The notes under the pieces are model-generated. The model did no database searches. It was not told the DNA's origin and worked only from the letters and a program-made list of their open reading frames with translations. A stretch of 64,000 nt of DNA, from assembly GCF_002591975.1 (NCBI RefSeq), contig NZ_NVQE01000005.1, forward strand, positions 124,001 through 188,000. Reading direction: 5' to 3'. The position numbers and the translations under genes are program-made. Of the stretch, positions 25,688-34,490 are shown piece by piece (within the stretch, counting starts at the first letter, position 1; the number at the start of each line of letters is the position of its first letter). Origin of the DNA: Mycobacterium neglectum (lineage in GTDB: Bacteria; Actinomycetota; Actinomycetes; Mycobacteriales; Mycobacteriaceae).

Positions 25688-27214
25688 CTACTTGGCGGTG
25701 CGCTTGGGCCGGATCAGCGCCAACTTCGTCATCATCGTGTTCATCCGCTTGAGCGCACGCAGCGAGTTGTTGTAGTAGTTGCCGCCCGCTCCGACGTTGG
25801 TGCGGGGAGCGACGACAACCTCCTGACGACAGAACTTGCGCACACCGTCCGCGCCGCCGAAGCGGGCTCCGATGCCCGATGTCTTCCATCCGCCCATCGG
25901 CGCGGTGGTGCACATCAGGTTCGATATCACGTCGTTGATGTTGACCGCACCGCAATCCAGTTCCACTGCAACGTCTTTCGCACGGTCGATGTCCTTCGAG
26001 AACACCGATGCGCTGAGGCCGTAGGGGCTGTCGTTCGCCAAGCGCACCGCTTCGGCAACCGTGGCGACCTTCATGATCGGAAGGGTCGGGCCGAACGTCT
26101 CCTCCATCATGCAGTCCATCGAATGGTCGACGTCGACGAGCACCGTCGGCTCGTAGAAGCTGCCGGGGCCGGCCGCCCGCTTGCCACCGGTGAGCACCTT
26201 CGCGCCCTTGGCGACGGCGTCGGCCACATGACGCTCCGTCACAGCGACTTGGCTGTCGTCGATCAGCGCGCCGAAGTCGTGCCCCTCGCCCGCACCCATC
26301 TTCAGGTTCTTGACGTCACGCACCACGGCGGCGACGAACGCGTCGTAGACCGATTCGAGCACGTACACCCGCTCGACGGAGACACACGTCTGACCTGCGT
26401 TGAAAAATGCACCCCAGACTGCAGCATGCGCGGCGAGGTCGACGTCGGCGTCCTCGAGCACGACCATCGGATCCTTACCGCCAAGCTCCAGGCTTACCGG
26501 CGTGAGCCGCCGCGCAGCACGTTCGGCCACCTTCGCGCCGGTGGCCGACGAGCCGGTGAACTGGACGTAGTCGGCGTTGTCGACGACGGCCTCCACGGCC
26601 GGTCTTGCCCCCTGAACGATCGCCATGACCTCGGGTGCGCCGGAGTCGGCCCAGCCACGCAACAGCAGCTCCGCGGTCAGCGGGGTGCGCTCAGAGGGCT
26701 TGAGCAGGACCGCGCATCCCGCCGCCAACGCCGCGATGCCGTCCATCAGGAGGTTCGCGACGGGGTAGTTCCATGGCGCGATGATGGCGACGATGGGCCG
26801 CGGCCGGTAATGCACCGTCACCTTCTTGATGTTGAGGAAGGGCAGCGACGCGGGCCTAGCCTCGGGCGCCAGCGACTTCTCCATCGTCTTGATGTAGTAC
26901 GAGGCGATCATGATCAGCAGCGGCACCTCTTGGGCGGCGTCGGTCGCCGACTTGCCGGTCTCGGAGACCAGCAGCTGTTCGATCTCATCGCGGTGCTCGC
27001 CCATCCACACGGCGAAGCGGGCCAGCACCTTGGCGCGACCTTTGGGGCCGCGGGCCTCCCATTCGCGTTGCGCCCGACGCAGACCTGCCGCGATGCGGGG
27101 CACGTCGGCCGGGTCGGTCCACCGCACGGTCCCGGCTGCGGCGCCGGTCGCGGGGTTGAGAATGGTGCCGACTTGCGATTCCGGGGGCAGAGCTACTTCG
27201 GGTGTCGCGGTCAT
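25688..27214 (-). CDS. Aldehyde dehydrogenase (succinic-semialdehyde-dehydrogenase-like)
   Basis: 508 aa. The cofactor region 'APWNYPVANLLMDGIAALA' lies near 147-165; catalytic Glu is in 'LELGGKDPM' and the nucleophile in 'NAGQTCVSVERVYV'. The motif set is that of the ALDH3-like/GabD-like branch, which uses long-chain or aromatic aldehydes or succinic semialdehyde. The C-terminal 'RRNM...LIRPKRTAK'-type basic tail is long. No operon partner; the PAP2 gene lies 9 bases upstream in the reading direction, so read-through is possible. Confidence 0.9.
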   Translation of the reverse strand: MTATPEVALPPESQVGTILNPATGAAAGTVRWTDPADVPRIAAGLRRAQREWEARGPKGRAKVLARFAVWMGEHRDEIEQLLVSETGKSATDAAQEVPLLIMIASYYIKTMEKSLAPEARPASLPFLNIKKVTVHYRPRPIVAIIAPWNYPVANLLMDGIAALAAGCAVLLKPSERTPLTAELLLRGWADSGAPEVMAIVQGARPAVEAVVDNADYVQFTGSSATGAKVAERAARRLTPVSLELGGKDPMVVLEDADVDLAAHAAVWGAFFNAGQTCVSVERVYVLESVYDAFVAAVVRDVKNLKMGAGEGHDFGALIDDSQVAVTERHVADAVAKGAKVLTGGKRAAGPGSFYEPTVLVDVDHSMDCMMEETFGPTLPIMKVATVAEAVRLANDSPYGLSASVFSKDIDRAKDVAVELDCGAVNINDVISNLMCTTAPMGGWKTSGIGARFGGADGVRKFCRQEVVVAPRTNVGAGGNYYNNSLRALKRMNTMMTKLALIRPKRTAK

Positions 27215-27223
27215 AGACCTATG

Positions 27224-27799
27224 TTAACCACCTCGTGTGACGTAAATCGCACCGGGGTTGACACGTGTCAAGTCACGCCAGGCCACCAGCGCGGCGCAGC
27301 ACACGATGGACGTCCCGAGCAGCATCCCGCCGATGGTGTCGGTGAAGTAGTGGAAGGTGGAACCCACGCCGATCATGGCCAGCGTCGCGTACGACACCGC
27401 GATCAGAAGCGCCCACAACGCACCACCCGCCACCAAGACGAAGAGTCCCAATACGACCGTCGTCGTCGTGATGTGTCCGCTCGGATACGCGAGGCCGTCA
27501 CCCTTCATGCGCCCGAACAGCGGCTTGATGAATTGCACGAGCAGATAGGCGGCCGGCGGCAACACGACCGCGACCGCCGCGAGTCGCCGCCACCGTCGGT
27601 ACAGCGCCATGCCCACCACGGCGAATCCGAGGATGGCGAGCGACAGCGGATTCGCGAGGTAGGACAGCGCCCGCGCGACGCTGTTGTCGTGCTCCTGGAA
27701 CCAGTCGTCGAGCGGGATGGGTCCCCTACGAACGGCGAGCCCCAGCAGGATCATCGCCGCCACCCCGACAATCGGCCACCACCACCGAATACGAATCAT
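27224..27799 (-). CDS. PAP2-family membrane phosphatase
   Basis: 191 aa with about five membrane spans. The PAP2 motif 2 Pro-Ser-Gly-His is at 'AYPSGHITTT' and motif 3 resembles 'HYFTDTIGG' (His-x3-Asp). Motif 1 is only partly recognisable ('KPLFGRMKGDG'). Such proteins dephosphorylate lipid phosphates, for example undecaprenyl or phosphatidyl phosphates, at the membrane. Its start overlaps the stop of the DinB-family gene, so the two are coupled. Confidence 0.85.
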   Translation of the reverse strand: MIRIRWWWPIVGVAAMILLGLAVRRGPIPLDDWFQEHDNSVARALSYLANPLSLAILGFAVVGMALYRRWRRLAAVAVVLPPAAYLLVQFIKPLFGRMKGDGLAYPSGHITTTTVVLGLFVLVAGGALWALLIAVSYATLAMIGVGSTFHYFTDTIGGMLLGTSIVCCAALVAWRDLTRVNPGAIYVTRGG

Positions 27800-28308
27800 G
27801 CAATGCCGCGCACGTAGGCCGCCTGGCCCAGGTGCTGCGCACTGTCATCGATGATGCTCACCAGCCGTACACCGGCGGTCACCGGCGGATCCCACCGTTC
27901 GTCGACGACGCGGCTCAACTCCTCAGGCGTGACCGAGGAGATGTATTCGAGGGTCGCCTTGTGCACACCGTGGTAGTAGCCGGCCAGCAGATCCGCTGAT
28001 GCGCGGACCCGGCCGACCTCGTCGGGCCCGTCGCCGTAACCCATCGCATCGCGTGGTAGATCGAGGCCGAAACGGTCGACCCAGCCGTCGCGGAACCAGA
28101 CCTGTTCGGTGCCCGCAATATCGGCCAGCTGGAGGTCATGCTGGCGTGCACTGTGCCAGATCAACCACGAAATGCTGTTGGCATCCGCGGTCGGCCGGAA
28201 GAACGCGATCTCGTCGGTCAGCCGGTCGGTCAGGCCCTCGACGTGCTCGATCAGCCTCGTGAACGAATCCCGGAGCAATGCGCGAATCGCCTCATCAGAG
28301 CTAGCCAT
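27796..28308 (-). CDS. DinB-family (DUF664-like) protein
   Basis: 170 aa four-helix protein. His52, His57 and His159 (in 'DSAQHLGQ') fit the metal-binding triad of DinB proteins, a superfamily with mycothiol- or bacillithiol-dependent transferases and isomerases. Located between HMG-CoA lyase and PAP2 on the same strand. A role in thiol-linked detoxification is inference from the family only. Confidence 0.82.
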   Translation of the reverse strand: MASSDEAIRALLRDSFTRLIEHVEGLTDRLTDEIAFFRPTADANSISWLIWHSARQHDLQLADIAGTEQVWFRDGWVDRFGLDLPRDAMGYGDGPDEVGRVRASADLLAGYYHGVHKATLEYISSVTPEELSRVVDERWDPPVTAGVRLVSIIDDSAQHLGQAAYVRGIA

Positions 28309-28317
28309 GCCCTGACG

Positions 28318-29271
28318 TTACCGGTGTCGGGCGTAACGAAAGCCCTTCGGCAACCCGGCCTCTGCAACCTGACCATAGAGGTCTTCACCGGGAAGTCCCT
28401 CGGTGATGATCGATCGCGCCTCGATGAGCGCCTCCAGATCGACGCCGGTGCGCAGACCCATGCTTTCCAATAGATAGACGAGGTCTTCGGTGACGATGTT
28501 GCCGCTCGCCCCTGGCGCGTAGGGACAGCCGCCGAGCCCGGCTTGCGACGAGTCGAAGGTGGTGACTCCGACATCGAGCGCGGCGACCACGTTGGCGAGC
28601 CCCTGCCCACGGGTGTTGTGCAGGTGTGCGCCACCGCTACGCTCGCCGAGTTCGGAGCGCAACCGCGTGAACAGGCGCCGCACCTGGGTCGGGTTGGCGT
28701 GGCCGGTGGTGTCCGACAGTCCGACACTGTCCGCGCCCTTTTCGGCGGCTGCCAGCGCCAGTTCGATGACCCAATCCTCGTCGATGGGGCCTTCCATCGT
28801 GCATCCGAACGCGGTGGAGATACCCACTTCCAGGCGGAGGTCGGGAGTTCCGGCACGCAGGTCGACGATGGCGGCTACTTGCTGCACGGCCTGTTCGGGA
28901 GTCATGCCGATATTGCTCTGACTGTGCGCCCGTGAGGCCGAGACGGGCATGGTCAGGCTTCGCGCCCCCGCAGCGACTGCGTTCTTGGCACCGATCACGT
29001 TGGGCACCAAAGCAAGCACCTTCAGATTCGGAATCGTCATCGCACCGGCGACGACGTCGGCGGCATCCGCCATCTGTGGCAGGAGCTTGGGAGAGACGAA
29101 CGAGCCGACCTCGATCTCCCGAAGGCCGGCGTCGGCAAGTGCGGAGATCCACCGGCCTTTCACCGCCGTCGGCATCGTGCGGTCCACGCTCTGCAGCCCA
29201 TCGCGTGGACCGACTTCGCTCACCAGGACGTCGATCTCGGATGTGCGCGCCGCGCGCGCAGTGTTCGTCAT
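28318..29271 (-). CDS. Hydroxymethylglutaryl-CoA lyase
   Basis: 317 aa TIM-barrel lyase. N-terminal 'SEVGPRDGLQS' provides the catalytic Arg23-Asp24 pair, and the family signature 'GLGGCPYAPGASGN' with the catalytic Cys is intact, as in true HMG-CoA lyases that split 3-hydroxy-3-methylglutaryl-CoA into acetyl-CoA and acetoacetate. The His-rich 'HLHNTRGQG' metal site is also present. Start overlaps the 2-hydroxyacid dehydrogenase stop. In this operon it follows a CoA-transferase, which would make its substrate. Confidence 0.93.
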   Translation of the reverse strand: MTNTARAARTSEIDVLVSEVGPRDGLQSVDRTMPTAVKGRWISALADAGLREIEVGSFVSPKLLPQMADAADVVAGAMTIPNLKVLALVPNVIGAKNAVAAGARSLTMPVSASRAHSQSNIGMTPEQAVQQVAAIVDLRAGTPDLRLEVGISTAFGCTMEGPIDEDWVIELALAAAEKGADSVGLSDTTGHANPTQVRRLFTRLRSELGERSGGAHLHNTRGQGLANVVAALDVGVTTFDSSQAGLGGCPYAPGASGNIVTEDLVYLLESMGLRTGVDLEALIEARSIITEGLPGEDLYGQVAEAGLPKGFRYARHR

Positions 29272-30236
29272 CCGCCGACCACCACGCCGTTGATCGCGCC
29301 GGCCGGGGTCTCCCCGCGGTAGGTGGCGAGAATGGCTGCCGCGGCCTCCAGTGCGACGCGACGCAGCGCCGCGTCAGTCTGCCCGGCGATGTGGGGGGAC
29401 AGCACCGTGCGCGGGTGTGCGAGCAGCGGATTGCCGTCCGCTGGCGGCTCGCACGCGAGTACGTCGAGGCCGGCGCCGACTATTTGGCCGTCATCGAGGC
29501 ACTTGCGCAGTGCGTGCTCGTCGACCAGACCGCCGCGGGCGGTGTTGATGAGGATCGCACCGGCCGGTAGGGCATACAGGGCGCTTCGATCGATGATCTT
29601 CTCCGTATCGCGGGTGAGCGGAAGATGCAGGGAGAGCACGTCACTCGCGGCCAGCAGCTCGTCGTGTCCGAGCACTTGAACGCCGAGTGCCTCGGCGTCT
29701 TCGGCTGACAGGGCGGGATCACTGACAACGACGGTCATCCCCAGCGCCGAGGCGATCGCCGCAACGCGCCGACCGATACGGCCACCGCCCAATAGGCCCA
29801 TTGTGCGGCCACCTAGCTCCAGACCGGTGAGCGCGCCACGGGCGCTGACCCACCGTCCGTCTCGGACCGCGCGGTCCGCGGTGGTGACGTTTCGCGCCAC
29901 CGCGAACAGCAGGGCAAAAACGTGTTCGGCCACGGCGCCGGCGTTGGCGGCGCCGGTGGTGGTGACCGGGATACCGCGTTCAGTCGCCGCGTCGACGTCG
30001 ACGGTGTCGTATCCAGCGCCGTGGCGGGCAATTATGCACAGGTTCGGAGCGAGATCTATGTCCCTTCTGCGGAACTCGGCGGTGCGCAAGAGAACACCGG
30101 TAGTTCGCGCCGAGACCGAACGAAAGTCAACGGCGCCAGGCCCGTAGCCCAGTGCAACGTCGCCGTGTCGACGCAGCTGAGCGAGGGCTTCGTCGGCGAC
30201 TGGTCGGGGAATCCACGTCAGCGGTGAGGAAATCAT
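29268..30236 (-). CDS. D-2-hydroxyacid dehydrogenase, island 2
   Basis: 322 aa from the ATG at 30236, which overlaps the stop of the RraA-like gene (ATGA); the longer upstream frame is in-frame shadow of that gene. The NAD motif is 'LLGGGRIGRR' (148-157) and the catalytic triad Arg234, Glu263, His282 is complete. Reduces 2-oxo acids or oxidises D-2-hydroxy acids. Placed between an RraA-like lyase and HMG-CoA lyase, it likely handles a branched 2-oxo/2-hydroxy acid. Confidence 0.9.
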   Translation of the reverse strand: MISSPLTWIPRPVADEALAQLRRHGDVALGYGPGAVDFRSVSARTTGVLLRTAEFRRRDIDLAPNLCIIARHGAGYDTVDVDAATERGIPVTTTGAANAGAVAEHVFALLFAVARNVTTADRAVRDGRWVSARGALTGLELGGRTMGLLGGGRIGRRVAAIASALGMTVVVSDPALSAEDAEALGVQVLGHDELLAASDVLSLHLPLTRDTEKIIDRSALYALPAGAILINTARGGLVDEHALRKCLDDGQIVGAGLDVLACEPPADGNPLLAHPRTVLSPHIAGQTDAALRRVALEAAAAILATYRGETPAGAINGVVVGG

Positions 30237-30856
30237 CGTATGGGTTTTGCGTTGGCGATCCGCTTTGTCGCCTCTTGGGTTTCGATCTGCGCCGCCTTCT
30301 CTACCGTGTCCGCCAAGGAGATACGGGGGACTACGGTGACGCCGTCGCGATCGGCGACCACCGCGTCGCCCGGCCAAACGCACACGCCGCCGACGGCGAT
30401 CGGCTGCAGGAGCCGGAACGGACCGTGCTTGTAGGGGCCGGCTGGGGTGGACGCGCGCGCGAAGACCGGCACGTCCAGTTCCCGAAGGGCGTCGATGTCG
30501 CGGGCCGCACCGTCGATGACGAAACCGGCGACGCCGCGAGCCTTGGCTTTGATTCCGATCATCTCGCCGATGAGGGCACGACTCTTATCTCCAGACCCGT
30601 TGACCACCAATATGTCCCCCGGCGCCACGAGGTCAAGGGCAGCATGGACCGCGAGGTTGTCGCCGGACCGCGTCCAGACGGTGAACGCATTGCCCACCAA
30701 CCCAGCGGTCGGCCACTGCGCCTGGATCTCAGAGTCGAGAGCGCCGAAACGCTCCATCGCATCGCTCACCATCGCCGGCCCGTAGTGGGCCAGCGAGGCG
30801 AGCAGGCCGGGATCGCACCGGTCGAAATCGGCGATTTCAGGCGTGGTAATGGTCAT
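30233..30856 (-). CDS. RraA-like protein (4-hydroxy-4-methyl-2-oxoglutarate aldolase family)
   Basis: 207 aa. The family core 'GEMIGIKAKARGVAGFVIDG' is at about 96-115 with the Arg-Asp pair (AARDID) that binds the divalent metal and pyruvate enolate in HMG/CHA aldolases. True RraA RNase-E regulators are shorter (about 160 aa), and this length suits the aldolase branch. Likely cleaves a 4-hydroxy-2-oxo acid to pyruvate and an oxo acid. It overlaps both operon neighbours by 4 bases. Confidence 0.85.
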   Translation of the reverse strand: MTITTPEIADFDRCDPGLLASLAHYGPAMVSDAMERFGALDSEIQAQWPTAGLVGNAFTVWTRSGDNLAVHAALDLVAPGDILVVNGSGDKSRALIGEMIGIKAKARGVAGFVIDGAARDIDALRELDVPVFARASTPAGPYKHGPFRLLQPIAVGGVCVWPGDAVVADRDGVTVVPRISLADTVEKAAQIETQEATKRIANAKPIR

Positions 30857-32040
30857 CGGGATCCTTCTGCGCGGGTGCGGTTTTCATACTCGGCAAGAAC
30901 ATCGGCTGTATCAGCACCGAGAATCGGAGGCGGCGCGACCGGGCCTATCGCCTCGCCGTCAACATGAATCGGACTGCCCAGCAGACGCAGGCTGCCACCA
31001 CGCGATGACGGCGATGCCACGGAGTGGATCAGGCCGCGGGCGCGAATATGCTCGGATTCCAACGCTTCTCGAACGGTGACGACCGGCGCGGCGGGGACCC
31101 CGCTCCGTACCAGATGTGCATCCCACTCGCTTGCGGATCTCTCGCCGAGGGTTGTTTGCAGCTCGTCACTTAGTTCGCGACGGTGTTGTTGTCTAAGGTC
31201 GCGCGTGTCGAATCTGTTGTCGGAAAGTAGATCTCGACGCCCCAATACGTCACATAGCGTTTCGAACTGCTCCTGCTTGTTCGCGGCGATGTTGAGGTCG
31301 CCCTGCGCGGTGTCGAACGTGCCGGACGGCGCCGAGGTGGGATTCTCATTGCCCATCGGGCGCGCATCCCGCCCGGTGATGAGCTGGTCGGAAACCACCC
31401 AGCCCATCGAGACGATCGCGGCTTCGAGCATCGAAACATCAAGGAAGGCGCCTTCTCCGGTCTTCTCCTTTCTGACCAGGGCTGCGCAGATCGCAAACGC
31501 GGCGACCATTCCGCCAATGCTGTCGCAGATCGGCACGCCGACGCGCAGTGGCGACACCTGCTCGGTTCCCGTCACGCTCATCAGACCGGACAACCCCTGG
31601 ATGATCTGGTCGTACGCCGGACGATCTCGCATCGGGCCTGTCTGCCCGAACCCCGAGACAGCGCAGTAGATCGCCGATGGGTTGATCGCGCGCACTGCGT
31701 CCCAGCCGAAACCCAGTCGATCCATGACGCCTGGCCGGAAGTTCTCGAGTATGACGTCATAGTCAGCAACCAGCGTCGTGAAGACGTCGCGGTCGTGCTC
31801 ATCCTTGAGATCCAGTGCGACCGATCGCTTGCCGGCGTTCTGTGCCAAGAAGGACGCTCCGAGGTGTTCGCGGCTGAGGTCGGGATCGGCTCCGAGCTGA
31901 CGAGCCAGGTCGCCGCCGTGTGGACTCTCGACCTTGAGCACGTCGGCGCCGAGCAACGCGAGTTGATAGCCGGCGAATGGGCCGGCGAGAACGTTGGTGA
32001 GGTCGAGAACTCGAACCCCCTGCAGCAGAGGACGACTCAT
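30853..32040 (-). CDS. Family III (CaiB/BaiF) CoA-transferase
   Basis: 395 aa from the ATG at 32040; longer upstream frames run antisense to or inside the IclR gene. N-terminal 'GVRVLDLTNVLAGPFAG' and 'GADVLKVESPHGGD' are typical, and Asp173 in 'GVPICDSIGG' aligns with the catalytic Asp (Asp169 of formyl-CoA transferase). Family III enzymes move CoA between dicarboxylic acids, including succinyl-CoA:3-hydroxymethylglutarate transfer. In front of HMG-CoA lyase this is an attractive match; the substrate remains inferred. ATGA overlap with the regulator gene. Confidence 0.92.
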   Translation of the reverse strand: MSRPLLQGVRVLDLTNVLAGPFAGYQLALLGADVLKVESPHGGDLARQLGADPDLSREHLGASFLAQNAGKRSVALDLKDEHDRDVFTTLVADYDVILENFRPGVMDRLGFGWDAVRAINPSAIYCAVSGFGQTGPMRDRPAYDQIIQGLSGLMSVTGTEQVSPLRVGVPICDSIGGMVAAFAICAALVRKEKTGEGAFLDVSMLEAAIVSMGWVVSDQLITGRDARPMGNENPTSAPSGTFDTAQGDLNIAANKQEQFETLCDVLGRRDLLSDNRFDTRDLRQQHRRELSDELQTTLGERSASEWDAHLVRSGVPAAPVVTVREALESEHIRARGLIHSVASPSSRGGSLRLLGSPIHVDGEAIGPVAPPPILGADTADVLAEYENRTRAEGSR

Positions 32041-32786
32041 AACAACTCCTCGACACCGCCGAGCCCGAATCCGGAGATCTCCTTGGCCGCGTCTACCGCC
32101 GCGCCGACGGCTGTCTCCAGCCGCTCTCCGGTCAGTCGCGAAGTGGGGCCGCTGATGCACAGCGCGGCCAGCACGCGCCCGTCGGCGGCGACAATAGGTG
32201 CGGCCACCGCACTGGCGCCGTCTTCCCGTTCGCCATGGCTGACGGCAAAGCCGACACGACGCGCCTCGTCGACCTCGGCACGCAGCCTGGCGACGTCGAG
32301 ACTCGGATTCAGAATCGTGAGGTCGTCGAGCATCTGCGGGGCACCGGTGAGCAACACCTTCGCGGCGGAACCGGCCCACAGCGGCATCGGCGTGCCGACC
32401 TCGACGACGTTACGAACGGTATGGACGCCCTGCTGCTGCGCGATGGACATCCGCGTCGCGTCCTGGCGCACGTAGATGTTGACCGTCTCGCCGCAGGCGT
32501 CGACGAGCCTGCGCATGCTGGCGACGGTCTGCTCATTCACCTCCCAGAGGGCGCCGGCCATCCGCACCCACCGCAACATCCCCGCCCCCAGCGTGTAGGT
32601 GTTGTCGGCACGGACCGACAACAGCGCGCGAGATTGGAGATTGGCCAGCAGTCGCACCACCGTTGTCTTGGGCAGCCCGCTGCGTTCCACGATCTCGCGC
32701 AGCGTCAGAAACGGGCGGTGATGGTCGAAGAGGTTCAGCAGGTCCAGTGTGCGCGCGACGCTGCGGACCGAGGAATCGCCAGCCAA
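32037..32786 (-). CDS. IclR-family transcriptional regulator
   Basis: 249 aa; TTG start supported by GAGGAGG just upstream. N-terminal winged helix-turn-helix ('LREIVERSGLPKTTVVRLLANL' region, residues about 30-51) and the IclR ligand-binding domain with 'GSAAKVLL' and the conserved C-terminal segment 'ALCISGPTSRL'. First gene of the minus-strand catabolic operon and divergent from tctC of transporter 3, so it very likely controls both. The imported acid or its CoA derivative is the probable effector. Confidence 0.92.
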   Translation of the reverse strand: MAGDSSVRSVARTLDLLNLFDHHRPFLTLREIVERSGLPKTTVVRLLANLQSRALLSVRADNTYTLGAGMLRWVRMAGALWEVNEQTVASMRRLVDACGETVNIYVRQDATRMSIAQQQGVHTVRNVVEVGTPMPLWAGSAAKVLLTGAPQMLDDLTILNPSLDVARLRAEVDEARRVGFAVSHGEREDGASAVAAPIVAADGRVLAALCISGPTSRLTGERLETAVGAAVDAAKEISGFGLGGVEELL

Positions 32787-32853
32787 GCGCCCTCCTCATG
32801 GTCGGTGTCTTGTGAGGGTGAAAGTACCTGAAAGCGATCGATTAATCCACACC

Positions 32854-32871
32854 ATGGTTTCTATAGACCAT
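32854..32871. promoter_or_regulatory. Candidate IclR operator (palindrome)
   Basis: ATGGTTTCTATAGACCAT is an 18-base palindrome with ATGGT/ACCAT arms around a CTATAG core, midway between the IclR gene and divergent tctC. CTATAG recurs at 32885-32890. IclR proteins usually bind partly palindromic 12-18 base sites in such divergent regions. Confidence 0.5.
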
Positions 32872-32925
32872 CAGATGGGAGGTGCTATAGGGTCGGCTGC
32901 ACCAACCTGTGACAAGGAGCACAAG

Positions 32926-33957
32926 GTGAGCGTCTTGCGACCGCGGCGTTACCGCCGCCTTACCCCTGCGATCGCCTTGGGCGTGAGCGTCGCACTTGCC
33001 CTGGCAACTGCGTGCGCCCCCGGCCGGGAGGACAGTGGTGGTGGCGACGCCGCCGCGAACTATCCGACCAGGCCGGTCGAGCTGCTGGTTCCGGCGGCTC
33101 CCGGCGGCGGCTGGGACCAGACCGCCCGCGGATTGCAGCAGGTGGTGCAAGAAGCGAAGCTGACCGACCAGAGCGTCGAGGTCATCAACCGGGAAGGCGG
33201 CGGCGGCGCCACAGGTCTCGCCGAGCTGACAACCAATGACAAGGGCGATCCCTACTCACTGATGATCGGCGGCCTCGTGATGATCGGCGCCCTCAAACAG
33301 GCCAACTCACCGCTGTCGATCACCCAGGCCACGACGATCGCGACACTCACCTCCGAAGCCGAGGCGTTCGTGGTGCGCGCCGACTCGCCGTTCCAGACGA
33401 TCCAGGACGTCGTCGACGCGTATCGGGCCGACCCCAAGTCCGTCATCTTCGGCGGCGGTTCGGCCGGCGGCTCGGACCACATCGTCATCGGCCAGATGCT
33501 GAAGGCCGCCGGCCTCTCGCCGGGCGAGATGAACTACATCGGCTATGCGGGCGGCGGCGAGGCGACGGCCGGAATCCTGTCCGGGGATGTCCAGGTCGGA
33601 GTGTCGGGCGTTTCGGAGTTCGCCGGGCAGGTCGAGAGCGGCGAGATGCGGCTCCTCGCGGTCAGCTCGAAGGATGAGATCGAGGTCGGCGGAAAGCCCG
33701 CGCCGACACTGAGCGGAGCTGGCATCGACGTCGACTTCGTCAACTGGCGGGCGATCTTCGCCCCACCCGGGATCAGTGCGGCCGATGCCGAGGGGATCAC
33801 CGCGTTCGTCGACCGCATACACAGCTCCGAACAGTGGAAAGCGCTGCTCGAGCAGCGTGGCTGGACTGACGACTACCGCACCGGCCAGGACGCGACCGAC
33901 TTCGTCTCCGAACAGGAGCTGCAGACGGCGTCGACTCTCGACGAGCTCGGGCTGTGA
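32926..33957 (+). CDS. tctC: TctC-family solute-binding lipoprotein, transporter 3
   Basis: 343 aa from the GTG at 32926, a few bases after AAGGAG; the longer frame upstream would lack a signal peptide at its start. Basic n-region (RPRRYRR), hydrophobic core and Cys30 in 'LATAC' as a lipobox. TctC features: 'LVPAAPGGGWDQTARG' ligand loop and 'VIFGGGSAGGSDHIV' central segment. Divergent from the IclR regulator and 4-base overlap with tctB. Confidence 0.92.
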   Translation: MSVLRPRRYRRLTPAIALGVSVALALATACAPGREDSGGGDAAANYPTRPVELLVPAAPGGGWDQTARGLQQVVQEAKLTDQSVEVINREGGGGATGLAELTTNDKGDPYSLMIGGLVMIGALKQANSPLSITQATTIATLTSEAEAFVVRADSPFQTIQDVVDAYRADPKSVIFGGGSAGGSDHIVIGQMLKAAGLSPGEMNYIGYAGGGEATAGILSGDVQVGVSGVSEFAGQVESGEMRLLAVSSKDEIEVGGKPAPTLSGAGIDVDFVNWRAIFAPPGISAADAEGITAFVDRIHSSEQWKALLEQRGWTDDYRTGQDATDFVSEQELQTASTLDELGL

Positions 33958-34490
33958 GCATCGAGAACAAAGTCCACGACACCAGCCCCGACGATGACAG
34001 CACACAGCATGTCGACGAGGAGGTCGAGGCCGCGTCGTCCGTGGCACCCATCGTGTTCGGCGTACTCGTCCTCGCCGTCGGGGTCGTCCTGCTGTGGCAG
34101 GCCTGGCGGGTCCCAGGTGAACTCGATCCGCAGGGTCCACGGTTCTTGCCCGTCGCCCTCGCAACCGGATGGATCCTGCTCGCGATCGCGTACCTGGCGA
34201 GCGCCATAGCCGCGCTGGCCGGTCGGCGCGTCGATATGGCCGCCCAGCGGCTCGACCATCTGCCGCGGGTGCTGGCTCTCGTGGTCACGTTGGTCGCCTA
34301 TGCCTATCTGCTGGAGTACGCCGGCTACCTGATCTCTACGTCCGCGCTCTTCGCGGTGTGCGCGACGATCCTGGGCAATACCCACCACATTCGCGCCGCG
34401 ATCGTAGCCGTCGCGCTGACGGTGGCCGTCTACTTCCTCTTCACGCAGGGACTGAATATCCACCTGCCCACGGGAGTGCTGCCGGTATGA
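33954..34490 (+). CDS. tctB: TctB-family small membrane subunit, transporter 3
   Basis: 178 aa. An acidic N-terminus (1-28) precedes four spans near 30-50, 65-87, 105-130 and 135-165. The start overlaps the tctC stop and the stop overlaps tctA (ATGA). Usual TctB topology for the third TTT system. Confidence 0.85.
   Translation: MSIENKVHDTSPDDDSTQHVDEEVEAASSVAPIVFGVLVLAVGVVLLWQAWRVPGELDPQGPRFLPVALATGWILLAIAYLASAIAALAGRRVDMAAQRLDHLPRVLALVVTLVAYAYLLEYAGYLISTSALFAVCATILGNTHHIRAAIVAVALTVAVYFLFTQGLNIHLPTGVLPV

Noticed and set aside
26123..27817. Plus-strand open frame of 564 codons over the aldehyde dehydrogenase and PAP2 genes
   Set aside because: Spans two real minus-strand genes and is composed of low-complexity His/Arg/Gly sequence.
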